DNA from: Gonocerus acuteangulatus
Taxonomy: Eukaryota; Arthropoda; Insecta; Hemiptera; Coreidae
Length of the DNA: 64,000 nucleotides
Reading direction: 5' to 3'
Assembly (NCBI GenBank): GCA_946811695.1
Contig: OX328130.1
Span: forward strand, 73,054,853 to 73,118,852
Every line of letters begins with the position of its first letter. Position 1 is the stretch's first letter. Both the position numbers and the translations under genes were made by a program. This document shows, in pieces, positions 31,997 through 42,239 of the stretch. The notes beneath the pieces are model-generated. The model was not told the origin of the DNA. It did no database searches and saw only the letters and a program-made list of their open reading frames with translations.

Positions 31997-32344
31997 GGAC
32001 GAGGTTAGCTCAGTGGTAGAGCACTCGACTAATGAACTGGAGGACCAGGTTCAAAACCCAAGCGCGCACTAAAGATTTTTTCTTCTAGTGCTGCCGTTCG
32101 AGGGTTGGATTTGGGGTCCCAGATCGTCCCTAGGCTCACCCAGCCTTTAATTAATTTAATTAATAATGGGTACCTTGGGTGCTAATGACTCTAGCAGTCG
32201 AAGCAGCCAAGGGGAAAATCAGGCGGCCGGAGCATATTGTTGACCACACTATCTCCCTAGTGTGCCGTATGGTCAAGAATCAGATACCTCTATAGTATCT
32301 GCCCCTCTGGGCCCTTGTGGCCTGTTACGGGACTGATTTTTTTT

Positions 32345-32350
<6 letters not shown>
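31995..32350 (+). mobile_element. Full-length SINE-T (tRNA-Ile-like head, poly(T) end)
   Basis: The head gaggttagctcagtggtaga (A-box), an actaatga anticodon-loop region (AAT, isoleucine-like), and B-box-like ggttcaaaaccc are followed by a body of about 250 bp. Body landmarks are gcactaaagatttttt, ccagcctttaatt, ggtaccttgggtgctaatga and tgaccacactatctccct. It ends tgttacgggactga plus a run of about 14 T. It is flanked by (TA)n on both sides. It lacks the acceptor stem pairing of a working tRNA. It serves as the reference copy for 10049, 16257, 29321 and 59185. Confidence 0.9.

Positions 32351-32402
<52 letters not shown>
32351..32402. repeat. (TA)n microsatellite right of SINE-T
   Basis: About 26 TA units directly after the T-run. 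It is followed by a block (atgaagatttgaaga, caaactcaatagc) shared with the end of family B at 3455-3515. Confidence 0.95.
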
Positions 32403-32405
<3 letters not shown>

Positions 32406-32548
32406 ATCATTTTACGGTTCCTAATAAGAAGAGTCGATGAAGATTTGAAGATAGTTCTCAAAAATGTTTTCATGAAAGCAAACTCAATAGCCCCCGCAAA
32501 TAGCCAAAAATAAGCCGGCAAACTATGTTCCCTTATGTTCACGTTCTG

Positions 32549-32924
32549 AATCTAAGAGATAGAGAATCTTGGAGGGGCATTTCCTGCCACGTATCGTTCC
32601 ATGAGAACGTAATCTAAGAGACGGAGAATCTTGGAGGGGCATTTCCTGCCACGTATCGTTCCATGAGAACGTAATCTAAGAGATAGAGAATCTTGCAGGG
32701 GCATTTCCTGCCACGTATCGTTCCATGAGAACGTAATCTAAGAGACAGAGAATCTTGCAGGGGCATTTCCTGCCACGTATCGTTCCATGAGAACGTAATC
32801 TAAGAGATAGAGAATCTTGCAGGGGCATTTCCTGCCACGTATCGTTCCATGAGAACGTAATCTAAGAGATAGAGAATCTTGCAGGGGCATTTCCTGCCAC
32901 GTATCGTTCCATGAGAACGTAATC
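32549..32924 (+). repeat. 62-bp tandem repeat, six units
   Basis: The ctaagaga block recurs at 32552, 32614, 32676, 32738, 32800 and 32862 (period 62). Units include ggggcatttcctgccacgta and gttccatgagaacgt. Variants are gata/gacg/gaca and ttgga/ttgca; the later units share ttgca. Confidence 0.95.
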
Positions 32925-33200
32925 CTGTTTAGAAGTAGGATTGAGGAGTGAAATGTCAACAAAGCCTGCGTTTATTATGCAGTAAGGTTAGCGTCCAATA
33001 AGAAGAAAGGCATCTATTTAAGATGCGTAAGAGAGGCCCGTTCGTACGCTCATTCACCACAATGGACTCATTCGAATGTGGCTGCTCGGTGTGGGTAAGC
33101 CCCGGGCTGGTAGACAGACTGTTATTGGGCTGGGGTAAAACCTTCCTATTCCCACTCATGGCTCTTTATCTACTAAATAGCTTAACCTTTTATCTGCATA

Positions 33201-33211
33201 GGCACTCTCTA

Positions 33212-33251
<40 letters not shown>

Positions 33252-33255
33252 TCTC

Positions 33256-33320
<65 letters not shown>
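33201..33320. repeat. (CT)n then (TA)n microsatellite
   Basis: (CT)n to about 33272 with interruptions, then (TA)n to 33320, where the Tigger-like element begins. ORFs here (serine/leucine and tyrosine/isoleucine runs) are translations of the tracts. Confidence 0.95.
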
Positions 33321-33322
<2 letters not shown>

Positions 33323-34876
33323 AAGATGTTGTACCTTTGACCACTTTTCAAACTTGAATTTTTTTTAGCCTGAATATTAGGGCTAAATTCATTTTTTTTA
33401 TTTCATTGTAATTAGTATTCTATTGCTTATCATATTTAATTTTTTCAAGGATCTAGCTTTACATTTAATATTTTTTATCAATTTTTAAAAAAATAATCGA
33501 ACAGTGGTCAAAGGTACAACATGTAGTTGTACCTTTGACCATGGGGTGTTGTACCTCTGACCACGTGAAAACAACACAGCAGTGCAGAAAAAAAATTGTA
33601 TTCAGTGATATTGTAATTAATTGTAAGTTTAATAAATACAGGACAAGGATGTAAGCATAATAAAAAAGCTATTATTGATATTATGTTATGCTTAATATGC
33701 TGAAAAATCCAGTCCAACCGATAAACGTTTTAACTGTCAAGCAGATCCACTAGCAATAGTAGGGTATGGAAGTTTAGCCACAATGTCTTCAACATCAATA
33801 TCATACGAATTTTCATCTTCTCTCGTAAACTTGTCACTTAAAGTTTGTTTTTTCAAATATTGGATCTTAAACATTGGACATTTAATACCACAGATCTCTG
33901 CAACTAAATATGTAATTGTCTTTTTGTTTTATTTTTAACTAGTAAAAAATTTCCTCTTTCCAAATCACATTTTTCAAATTGTTGCTGGTTATCGACTTAA
34001 CTCACGACATTTATCAGACAGATCAACGTCACTTTCTCCTGAATAAATTTCGGTGTCAGTATCAGAATCGGAACTGTCATTAGAATAATTTTCTTTTTAT
34101 TTACCACTTTTTAGGAAGGGGTTTATTTGTATGTGATGTCTTACGTTTAGGGTGGTGCTTTCGTTTGTTTTTTTCACCTTCAATAATTAGCTTTTCAGGA
34201 ATATCTGTCAGGATAAGAGGTTTCCCTTTAGGCCGGCCCCTATTTGACATTTTGCTTGCCTGAGCTTTTCGATGAGGTCTTACAACTTCAACAGGAAGGG
34301 AACTACACTGAGGATTGATAAAAGTCAGTTTGAACTTATTTCATTCTTATTTTTTTAATTCTTTGAACAATTGAAGCAACCAATATTATTTATTTTTTAA
34401 AAAAGATGTAGCAGAAGAACATAAAAGTTGAATTATGAAAAAATTACTCTGGTGTGTTGTACATTTGACCTGGTCAAAGGAACAACAACTAGTCGTGGTC
34501 AAAGGTACAACAGCCTGGTAGTGCAAATTAAAAAGCATGCTAAAAATTGTAGGCTTAAGATAAATCAATTTCAGAAGCTACGCCATGTTTCTTATTGTAA
34601 TAGCTACTTTGCCAAATGATTTCCATCTAAAAAGACACAATACAAAAAATATTATGAGGCAAAACGTCATCAATAAATAACTTACATTTTTATGATAGAA
34701 ATGGATAAGTATTTTTTCCAAAAATCCTCTTTGACTTTAATAATCCAAAGTAGGTTACACAAGCCCTCTAGTGAAGGAGCTAAACACTAATTACACCAAA
34801 ATTTATAAAATGTTGCTACATGCCGCCACAGCTTCGGTGGTCAAAGGTACAGTATGGTCAGAGGTACAACACCTTC

Positions 34877-34879
<3 letters not shown>
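33321..34879 (-). mobile_element. Tigger/pogo-like DNA transposon remnant inside (TA)n
   Basis: The left end ggaagatgttgtacctttga and the right end, reversed (aggggaaggtgttgtacctc), are terminal inverted repeats. Both flanks are (TA)n, consistent with the TA target of Tc1/mariner/pogo elements. The 17-bp motif tgttgtacctttgacca or its complement occurs nine times (33327, 33505, 33526, 33547, 34455, 34471, 34497, 34838, 34856), clustered toward both ends like transposase-binding subterminal repeats. The interior minus strand encodes a decayed transposase C-terminus. Confidence 0.75.
33728..34335 (-). pseudogene. Tigger/jerky-like transposase C-terminus, decayed
   Basis: Minus-strand frames, separated by stops and shifts, give VVRPHRKAQASKMSNRGRPK and GKPLILTDIPEKLIIE, then an acidic NDSSDSDTDTEIYSGESDVD stretch, and later GNFLLVKNKTK, YLKKQTLSDKF and DIDVEDIVAKLPYP. 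A basic R-G-R-K/P-K-G plus LTDTPEK motif, an acidic linker and a C-terminal VEDIV.KLP.P tail are features I associate with insect Tigger/jerky-type (pogo superfamily) transposases. The N-terminal CENP-B-type DNA-binding domain and DDE catalytic core are missing. At least three disabling changes are visible. The position between the terminal repeats supports the call. Confidence 0.65.
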
Positions 34880-34930
<51 letters not shown>

Positions 34931-34935
34931 ATATT
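34880..34935. repeat. (TA)n microsatellite
   Basis: Starts directly at the right end of the Tigger-like element, mirroring the tract at 33274-33320. Interrupted by TTTA near 34916. Confidence 0.95.
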
Positions 34936-35300
34936 TATTTATTGATAGATAATGCTCCGCATCTAAAGCGAAGAGCATTCAATACCTTGTAGTAAGCTGA
35001 TGTAGGCGCTGCATTAAGCGATAACTATAAAAATGCTAACGGTAATTTTTTGATAACTATAAAAAGTTGCTGTGATGAAAAGTTAGTCACATCCCTGAGG
35101 AATAAATGTATGAATTAATCGTTTCGGGTGAAGATATTTAGATCCTATCTGATATTCTGTTCTGGATCCAGCCGTGAATAACATATAATCTAGCGTTCCT
35201 ACTCATGTCCATTTTTGGCTGGTTCTAGGGTGGAACACTCGTTTTTATTCGCCTCTCCCGTTTATCATTTACGGGAATCTGAATTTGGCAACGCTTACTC

Positions 35301-35303
<3 letters not shown>
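34936..35303. other. Unassigned spacer
   Basis: Contains two nearby gataactataaaaa copies (35023, 35051). No gene. Confidence 0.35.
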
Positions 35304-35363
<60 letters not shown>

Positions 35364-35378
35364 CTCTCTCTCTCTCTC
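35304..35378. repeat. (CT)n microsatellite
   Basis: About 37 CT units with one G interruption at 35361. ORFs of Ser/Leu or Arg/Glu here are artefacts. Confidence 0.95.
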
Positions 35379-35682
35379 ATTTAGACAGAGAGGACCCTTA
35401 AAATATTTCCTTCTCCACCCCACCGGACCAAATAGCCTATAAGTCAATGCAAAATTAAAACTTCTAGGTTCATGGCCAGTTCTGATTTTACTAGTTTCCT
35501 TTGTGATGTTATTTCTAATAAAACAAAAAGTCACATATGTCCCAACAGGTGGGTATTGATATTTTAGCATATCTCGTCCTGAATTTCTCCTAAACTAAAA
35601 TATACATATCTACTACGAAGGCCAGCAAACTCGGAAAAATGGACGTCGGTGAGCATAAAAAAAAATAAAGTTTTGGTAGTTT

Positions 35683-35692
35683 AAATAAATAA

Positions 35693-35750
<58 letters not shown>
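35683..35750. repeat. (AAAT)n then (TA)n microsatellite
   Basis: Four AAAT units followed by about 26 AT units. Confidence 0.95.
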
Positions 35751-35753
<3 letters not shown>

Positions 35754-36117
35754 TAGAATTTCCCCAACATTCATTTCTTCGATGAATTAGATTTTTAAGA
35801 ATAGATCAGATCCATAAATGTTAAGTTTCTTTTCAAGACATTCCCGTTCCTTCTAAGGAAAATTACCTTATCAACTTTCATTACCCATAAATGCCATCTT
35901 TCCCTAATCCCCTTCAAGAAGACGTGATCCCAAATATCACCATCTTGCCATTTCTCTGTAAAGGTGAAGTTCCTGCGTAATGTTCCCCTGTTTGACATTA
36001 TGTTTAGGATAATAATGCAAGGGGCGATCGATACCAGCCGGTAATAACCTCAAATTGGTACTTAGAACTTTATGAAGAAATGAACTCAGGAGAATGTAAC
36101 CTTTCTTTGTGACCTAT
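35751..36117. other. Unassigned; small ORF of unknown status
   Basis: A minus-strand ORF at 35795-35998 (start MSNRGTLRRNFTFTEKWQDG) has balanced composition but no recognisable family, and could be chance. Nothing else seen. Confidence 0.2.
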
Positions 36118-36330
36118 CTCACGTGTCTGTCTGTTTGTTCGTTTGTCCGTTTGTCCTTATGTCTGTTTGTTCTTTATACAAGTGTTCACCGTTTGACCGA
36201 TTTTAACCATACTTGGCACACAGGTAGGTCTAACGGGAAATCTCCTAGGCTAGGTCAAAACAGTCAAATTTTAAAATTTGGTCAAAAGGTCAAAAGTTTA
36301 GTTCAAGAAAAATTGGCTACACTGGGCCAT
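36118..36330 (+). mobile_element. Helitron-like repeat fragment
   Basis: Starts tcacgtgtctgtctgtttgt, like 1536. One unit of the 124-bp repeat follows (gaccgattttaaccatactt, ggcacacaggtaggtc), then unrelated sequence. Confidence 0.5.
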
Positions 36331-36616
36331 TCAGATTCTGACGGCCATTTTGAATATTTTATTTGTGTCAAATTTATTTCTTGATGTTCTTGATAATTAG
36401 AATAACTCGAATTCATTAATGACTTTACATCATTATATAATCATTTAATGCATTTTATTTTAATTTTATATCAACATTCACTGTCTAACTAAGGAGTGCT
36501 GACATTTCTTTGATAAGAGCTATCTACTCGCAGGCTATGGTGCTGGCCTCTGTCGGCTGTTTTATGAATTTCTGTTGTGCTGGCCTCTGTTGGCTATTTC
36601 ACGAGACACTACTAGC
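36331..36616. other. Unassigned spacer
   Basis: Contains a short direct repeat of tgctggcctctgt (36540, 36579). No gene. Confidence 0.35.
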
Positions 36617-37780
36617 AGTCCAGGCAACGAATGCTTGAAAACAGCTATTGGTGGAAATTTTTGGAACACAATTTTTGACTTCGTAACTTTGTTTGGGCTG
36701 GATAGGAGGTGAACATATCAAAAGTCCTCGCCCCTAGCCTTTAAGCCGGGGGGGGGGGGTTAGAAGGTCCCATTTTTCGGGTTTTCACTTATATCTCGGA
36801 AACCCTGCGTCCTAGCGACATGACTATTCTATAACAAATGAAGGCTGATTAAATTTCCTAAAAGTTCTGTTCAATAAAGTTTTTCGAGATATCTTTAGTT
36901 TTCGAAATATCCGCTCTTGAAAGTCTGTCATTTTGGGGAAAAAACACTTTTGCCGCAGATTTTTTCCCCGTTTTGACCGGATAACTCTTCAACGATGTAC
37001 CAAAATAATAAATAACGGTTATAGGGTTGTAGAGTATTGCATTCCCTTCAATAATATATATTACTTTGCTATTTTATGTATTTTCCTTCAAACGTAAAAA
37101 TAATTTCAGTGTTCATCGTGAAATCTGAAATGTAGCGACTAACAGCCCAGGAAACTAAGAGTTATAGGTGGAAATGTTTGGAACACAATTTTTAACTTCA
37201 TAACTTTGTTTCGGCTAGTTAGGTGGTCAACATATCAAAAGTCCTCACCCGTGGCCTTTGAGCTGGGGGGAGGGGGGGTTTAGAAGGTCCCATTTTTCGG
37301 GTTTTCACTTATATCTCGGGAACCCTGCGTCCTAGCGACATGACCTTTCTATAACAAATGAAAGCTTATTAAATTTCCTACAAGTTCTAGTCAGTGAAGT
37401 TTTTCGAGATATCTTTAGTTTTCAAAATATCCGCTCTTAAAAGTCCGTCATTTTGGGGAAAAAAACACACTTCTTTCTATTCTCGACCGGATATCTCTTC
37501 AACGATGGACCCAAAAAATAAATGTCGGTTATGGGGTTGTAGAGCATTCCATTCGCTCCAATAATATATATAATAATAATATATCATGTCGCTAGGACGC
37601 AGGGCTTTCGAGATATAAGTGAAAACCCGAAAAATGGGACCTTCTAAACCCCCCTCCCCCCCGGCTTAAAGGCTAGGGGCGAGGACTTTTGATATGTTCA
37701 CCTCCTATCCAGCCCAAACAAAGTTACGAAGTCAAAAATTGTGTTCCAATTTCCATCTATAACTGTTCGTTGCCTGTACT
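36617..37780. mobile_element. Family C foldback, composite copy with two left arms
   Basis: One left arm starts at 36617 (agtccaggcaacgaa), a second left arm starts at 37143 (cagcccaggaaactaa), and one right arm (about 37585-37780) ends tgttcgttgcctg. Each left arm carries the cccatttttcgggttttcac block, the C/G run and a ttttcgagatatctttagtt block. The right arm is inverted. Two elements with loss of one right arm, or a tandem duplication of the left half, would explain this. Confidence 0.75.
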
Positions 37781-37785
37781 GTAGA

Positions 37786-37915
37786 CAGATATAAACAAAT
37801 TCACCCCGTTTGACCGATTTTGACGTAACTGGGTTTACAGTTAGATCTTGATACGGGGAGAGTCATAGGCAGAAAGTAGGTGTAGCATGGCACACTGGGT
37901 AGCAGTAGTACATTA
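37786..37915 (+). mobile_element. Helitron-like repeat 3' end
   Basis: A single partial 124-bp unit (ccgtttgaccgattttgacg, gatcttgatacggggagagt) followed directly by the agaaagtaggtgtagca terminal segment seen at 2020-2057. The final ctag is degraded to cagtag. Confidence 0.55.
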
Positions 37916-37929
37916 TAAATCGTCGTTCT

Positions 37930-38329
37930 ATCGTCATTCCTCGTCGGGTAGGCGTCTAAGGCTGCACCTACATTCGACCCGTATTTCTCCCGATCCGATC
38001 CGATTTCGTTTGACCGACAGCGGCCGACGTGAGTGCATACATTTGTCCCGACCCGGTCTGATCCGATTTAGTCACAGCTCGTTAGTAATGAACACGTAGT
38101 GAAGTAAAAATGAGTGATTGATTTAAGAAATACCATCTAATAAGCATAGAAACCTTCGATTAGGTTGAATGTTGGAGGTATGAAGGAGGAGTTGAGAGAC
38201 CAATCAATCTTCTAGAAGTATATCAGTCCCGAAAAAATAAATCTTAGTGTGTCAGTTAATATTTAACTGTTACACTACGATAAGAGAAGCATTAGTATTC
38301 ACATTTTAAAATTATTTATAAAAAAAGTA
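37930..38329. other. Unassigned; GATCCGATCC-rich part
   Basis: 37965-38065 holds ctcccgatccgatccgattt-type repeats. An opposite-orientation gatcggatt block lies at 38700, hinting at a DNA element spanning 37950-38790 with family E inserted. The boundaries are not established. Confidence 0.3.
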
Positions 38330-38430
38330 GCTAGAAGGTTATAAACATCTTTCCACGTAATTTAATAAACAAGGGAGACAAAAAATAAAAATGTGAATTG
38401 ACAAAGTTGTTCTAAATAGTATTAGCTTTC

Positions 38431-38477
<47 letters not shown>

Positions 38478-38545
38478 CATTGAAATCGGTTAAGATGTAG
38501 AGGCTGTAGACCTTTTTGAAACAGAATATGTCGTTTGGTGCCATT
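38330..38545 (+). mobile_element. Family E right-end fragment
   Basis: Matches 14090-14254: cacgtaatttaataaacaag, attagctttcatt, a 42-bp A-run (about 38434-38475), tgcattgaaatcggttaaga and a decayed terminal repeat. The left half is missing. Confidence 0.7.
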
Positions 38546-39509
38546 TTGCGTCGTCGAGCCGATATCGGTCAAGATACAAAAAAGTTTGAACGGCCGAGAA
38601 TCGGTGGCCACCGAATTGGGTGGGTCGGGACCAATGTAGGCACCTCCATGGAGATGTACATATGTGTTTTTTTTCTCCCGACAGTCGGTGGTTATCGGTC
38701 GGATCGGATTGTGTCTAACGTAGCTGTCCTCTTACCATGTTAGGCGCGTCCACTTACATTGGAACCAAACCGATCTGATCCGATGTCGACCAATCTTCAG
38801 ACCAGACTCCAGATTCACAGCCGTTTAAACATGTTTCCCATATCTTTGGAAATCTTTGTTATTTTATTAATTTGGTTTAAAACTTCGTTGAGAACATTCT
38901 GGGAAATTTTTGTGAACTTATATTATAATTTTTTTGATCAATAACGTTGTAAATTATGCCTGTAGTAGAGACGAAATGTAGCTAATTTCATTGTAAACAA
39001 AGATTAACAACGTCTGATGGCTGTTACAATAAAACTAATAAGCCCATTGTATTTGGTAGAAAGGTTCGTCCTAATGAAAGGACTGCAATAAGAAAAGCCA
39101 TCGATACAATAATAGCGTCGAAATTGGTTTTTACACAGTTCCTCCTTCAACACGATGTGTAAGGACGAAGGAAGGTGAGATATCGGATATTTACACAGGC
39201 CGCGGTTACGGCCCTGTTTACACAGGACACGGCCATTGGGGCCTTACGGTCAACACCTTCCCTTCTTTTCTATTAACTCACTCCTTATAGAACTCTCGTC
39301 CTAACTATGGTCTTCTCTACTTCCTAGATAGGTCTCAAATAGACACAGAGTCATAATTAGGAGTTTAAAAGCTAAATTACTAAAATTTTGATGCCTTATT
39401 TTCAATAAGTCTTGGATAATTTTCTGTTCTATTCTCCAATGATTACACTTTTCTCAAAAACAGTTAGATATAAGCAGACATGAAATAGTTAACAGGAGAT
39501 AGATAACGC
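38546..39509. other. Unassigned stretch
   Basis: Includes the tcggtcggatcggatt part near 38696. Chance ORFs only. Nothing else recognised. Confidence 0.3.
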
Positions 39510-39600
39510 ACTTGTCATGAAGTGTTTAATACACCTTGAAATATTGCTATAATGTACCTCTGGGGTAGATAAGAAGGTAAATATGTGTTGGCTAGACTTA
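39510..39600 (+). repeat. Single copy of the 12.3-kb palindrome arm inner sequence
   Basis: The order cttgtcatgaagtgttt, ttgaaata(t)tgctataatg, tacctc(t)gggtagataag and atgtgttgg matches 12320-12405 (left arm plus spacer) with about 10 differences. It runs directly into family A here, showing what the unrearranged neighbourhood of that block looks like. Confidence 0.75.
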
Positions 39601-39620
39601 CCGAAATAACAAGGTAATGT

Positions 39621-40193
39621 GCATAGGGGAAACGTGCAAAACAATATTGGCCAAAAATAGTGTTTTATTCAGAAGCCTACTTTAGAAATTTTACAGTGAA
39701 TAATAAAAACGGCAGACGCTTTTAAGGGGGTTAAAATGTAAATAAAAAAAAACCAAAGTACCTAGTTACCTAGTAATAAATGAAGTGCTTTATTCACGCT
39801 GCGATTTCACCAGCTTCTTCAATAAACATCATCGAAAATATTTACAAATTGGCAGTCACTTTTGTGGGTTTTAATTATCAGGAAACATGAAAATAAATGC
39901 TGCCTATGATAGACTGCAATACACTGCGTAAGAGTGAGTGAGAGCACCGATCATCTGGGCAGTTGTGGTTGTTCTCTGCTCTCTCATTGGTTCTTGCTCA
40001 CATGATCTTGTACAGCTGCTCCGGTTTAAATGGTAGCGTGAATAAAACTCTCATTCAATATTAGAAAAAAAAACAAAACTTAAAAGTGGGTGCCTTAATC
40101 ACTGTATTATTCATTGTGAAATTGCTTTAACTTTTACCAAGATAGTTGGTTTCTATTTTTGGGCAATATTTTTTTCCCACCTTTGCCCTATGC
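39621..40193 (+). mobile_element. Family A MITE, complete copy
   Basis: The left end gcataggggaaacgtgcaaa...aatattggcc and the right end, reversed (gcatagggcaaaggtgggaa...aatattgccc), form the outer repeat. Nested inside are the aataataaa..ggcagacgctttta and ttcacgctgcgattt inverted pairs. Same order as 10657-11366 in opposite orientation. No ORF. Confidence 0.8.
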
Positions 40194-40200
40194 GTACCTG

Positions 40201-40385
40201 GTGGTAACACTCCGTGCAAAAGGGTCATGGGTTCGATTCCAACTAGGCGTGGTGGCTTTTATTTAGAAAAAGAAAATTCATCAGACCTATTCTGGCTAGA
40301 AAAGGGTGGTAACCTATAGATAACCAGTCCTAAAATTCGTAGTTAATAATAAATGGGCGTTAAAATTTAATAATAAAAATGATAT
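40201..40385 (+). mobile_element. Probable tRNA-head SINE with shared core
   Basis: A B-box-like gggttcgattccaac at 40229 is followed by aaagggtggtaacctatagata, the core shared with the 5S-derived SINEs. It then degenerates into AT-rich sequence. The A-box is poorly preserved. Confidence 0.45.
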
Positions 40386-41223
40386 GAACATTTTCCCATT
40401 CTAAGCTATGGGCCAGGTTTTTTTTTTCAAATATCAAGTCAGATATTTCGACATTGGTATATCATATCTACAGAATATGATCTCTAACAATACATGAAGT
40501 ATTTCTAAAATGGTACATGTAGAAAATAAATTACCACATCACAGGGTTACTGTAAAGTGGATAAAAAAAAAAAGAAAAAAAAAAAAAGGTATCTTTGATC
40601 ATTTTGTTATTATTATTATTTTTTTTTTTTAGATGCCTAGCGCATTTCTTAGCAATGCAGCGTGGTCTTACACTCCACTATATTTACGAATGTGCTTAGT
40701 TATGCAGTTCCTGCGTGACCTTCTATTCTTGTTTATATTCTCTCCCACTCCACCTCCCTCTCTGTCTCCCTCCCCTCCTTTCTTTCTCCAACATTCCCTC
40801 TCCTCTTCCGGACTATAATTGTGTTTTCTAGCCGCTGTTTTGGTGAGAATTTTGCGAACTTATATAAAATAGTATACTAAACCGAATACATGCAGATGTA
40901 ATTAAAATTCAACTTGCTTAACTGGAAAAGAAAAACAAAGTAACAAATTTATTTTATAATCCTCAAAAGTTAGTTAACACTTAGTAGAAGAGAAATATTT
41001 GAAGTAGGGAATTTACAAGTTAAAGCACGTGGGTGAAACTTTGTTTAAGGAGACGCAAACAATAACATTGAGTGTTTAATAGGATTGCTTTAAAATGTGT
41101 TGTTATTGTGCGAAACATAAACACTGCACGAAAATGTGGCGGTTTATAATAACATGAATATTTACGCCAACTCAACGGGTGTTTCAAAATGAATATATGT
41201 GTTTTACTTTAAACAGACATTTA
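40386..41223. other. Unassigned stretch
   Basis: Pyrimidine-rich part at 40740-40810. A family B start-like ttatgcagttcctgcgtgac lies at 40700. No gene. Confidence 0.3.
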
Positions 41224-41225
41224 TA

Positions 41226-41731
41226 TTGGGTTGGTGCAAAAATAACGCAGGTTTTTATATGACCAATTCGTTCCAGATGGCCAACATTTGTTGATTGGTC
41301 AACACAACTTCTCTCACAATGCCCCGAGTAGTTTTGCGAGGGTTTTCTTCTGCCAAAACCTTCAGTTTGATCGTGATCAACAACAGAATGCTTACAACGA
41401 ACTTCCTTGTCTTCAAAATATCCAAAACGAAATTTTTGGAACCATCGCTGCACTTTGAATTCACTGATGCTTCCTTCACCCCAAACAAGAATGATGTTAC
41501 GCGCGATTTGAGGCGCACTTAGATATTGCTTTGACTTGTTGAATTTTAAGATGTCTTCACTCATAGAGAATATAACACAAAATCACTGTTCTCTGAGGAA
41601 AAACAACACTATTAACCATTGTTTATAATCCATTAACTGGACTTAGGATTATCTTAGTTTCTTGGCAAGCACATTCCTAAAAAAACAAAACAGGAATATT
41701 CAAAACCTGCAGTATTCTTGCACCGGCCCGA
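41226..41731 (-). mobile_element. Internally deleted mariner with both TIRs and TA duplications
   Basis: The left end ttgggttggtgcaaaaataa and the right end, reversed (tcgggccggtgcaagaatac), are the terminal repeats of the mariner type beginning TTRGGTTGGTGCAAAA. TA dinucleotides flank both sides (41224-41225, 41732-41733). At 506 bp the element keeps only the 5' part of the transposase gene joined directly to the 3' repeat. Confidence 0.88.
41255..41564 (-). pseudogene. Mariner transposase N-terminal remnant
   Basis: The minus strand starts MSEDILKFNKSKQYLSAPQI and contains FKVQRWFQKFRFGYFEDKEV, the first helix-turn-helix of mariner transposases, then VVDHDQ. The next segment LKVLAEENPRKTTRGIVRE lies in a second frame, and VDQSTNVGHLERIGHIK returns to the first. 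Two compensating indels therefore break the gene. Homology stops at HIK, where the frame runs straight into the terminal repeat. The catalytic domain is deleted. It is a different mariner lineage from 19993. Confidence 0.85.
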
Positions 41732-41904
41732 TACCAAGAACGAAAGAGATACTTAAACAGTTTTATCTAAAATGTTCAATGTGAGAACCATTCGTCAAGT
41801 CTAGAGCAAAGTTCTTCCTGAACGTACTTTATTCGGCGAGGCTGATAATGGAGTCACATACACACGATTCTTTTTAAATTCAATATTTATAAAAATAAAT
41901 AAAA

Positions 41905-42236
41905 TATATTAAAAAAAATAATAATAAAAAAATAAAAATAAAATAAAAACAAAATAAAATAAAAGAAGAAAAATAAATAAAGAAATGATTACTGTATATA
42001 TTCTAAACCTTGGATTCAGATGCATTGATTACATATAGATTCAAATAATATGCCGTAATGGACCAAGCTCATATCACCATAATTATTATTATAGCATTAT
42101 CTAAGCAAAACAATTATATTAGCCTTATCAGTTTCAGAACGAATATAAAAACTTTTTGAACATGATATAAAATTAGAATTTAAGAGCTTTCCCGAGAATA
42201 TACGTAGTGCAATTCACTCCTGTAATATCTTTATAG
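41905..42236 (+). repeat. Dispersed repeat, copy 2
   Basis: Aligns with 17295-17617 in the same orientation (tggaccaagctcatatcacc, gtgcaattcactcctgtaat). A-rich AAAAT tracts at the left of both copies may be retroposon tails of the complementary element. Class unknown. Confidence 0.8.
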
Positions 42237-42239
42237 TAC

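Noticed and set aside
31995..32070. tRNA-Ile gene
   Set aside because: The A- and B-box regions and an AAT loop are present, but the acceptor stem does not pair and the sequence continues into a SINE body.
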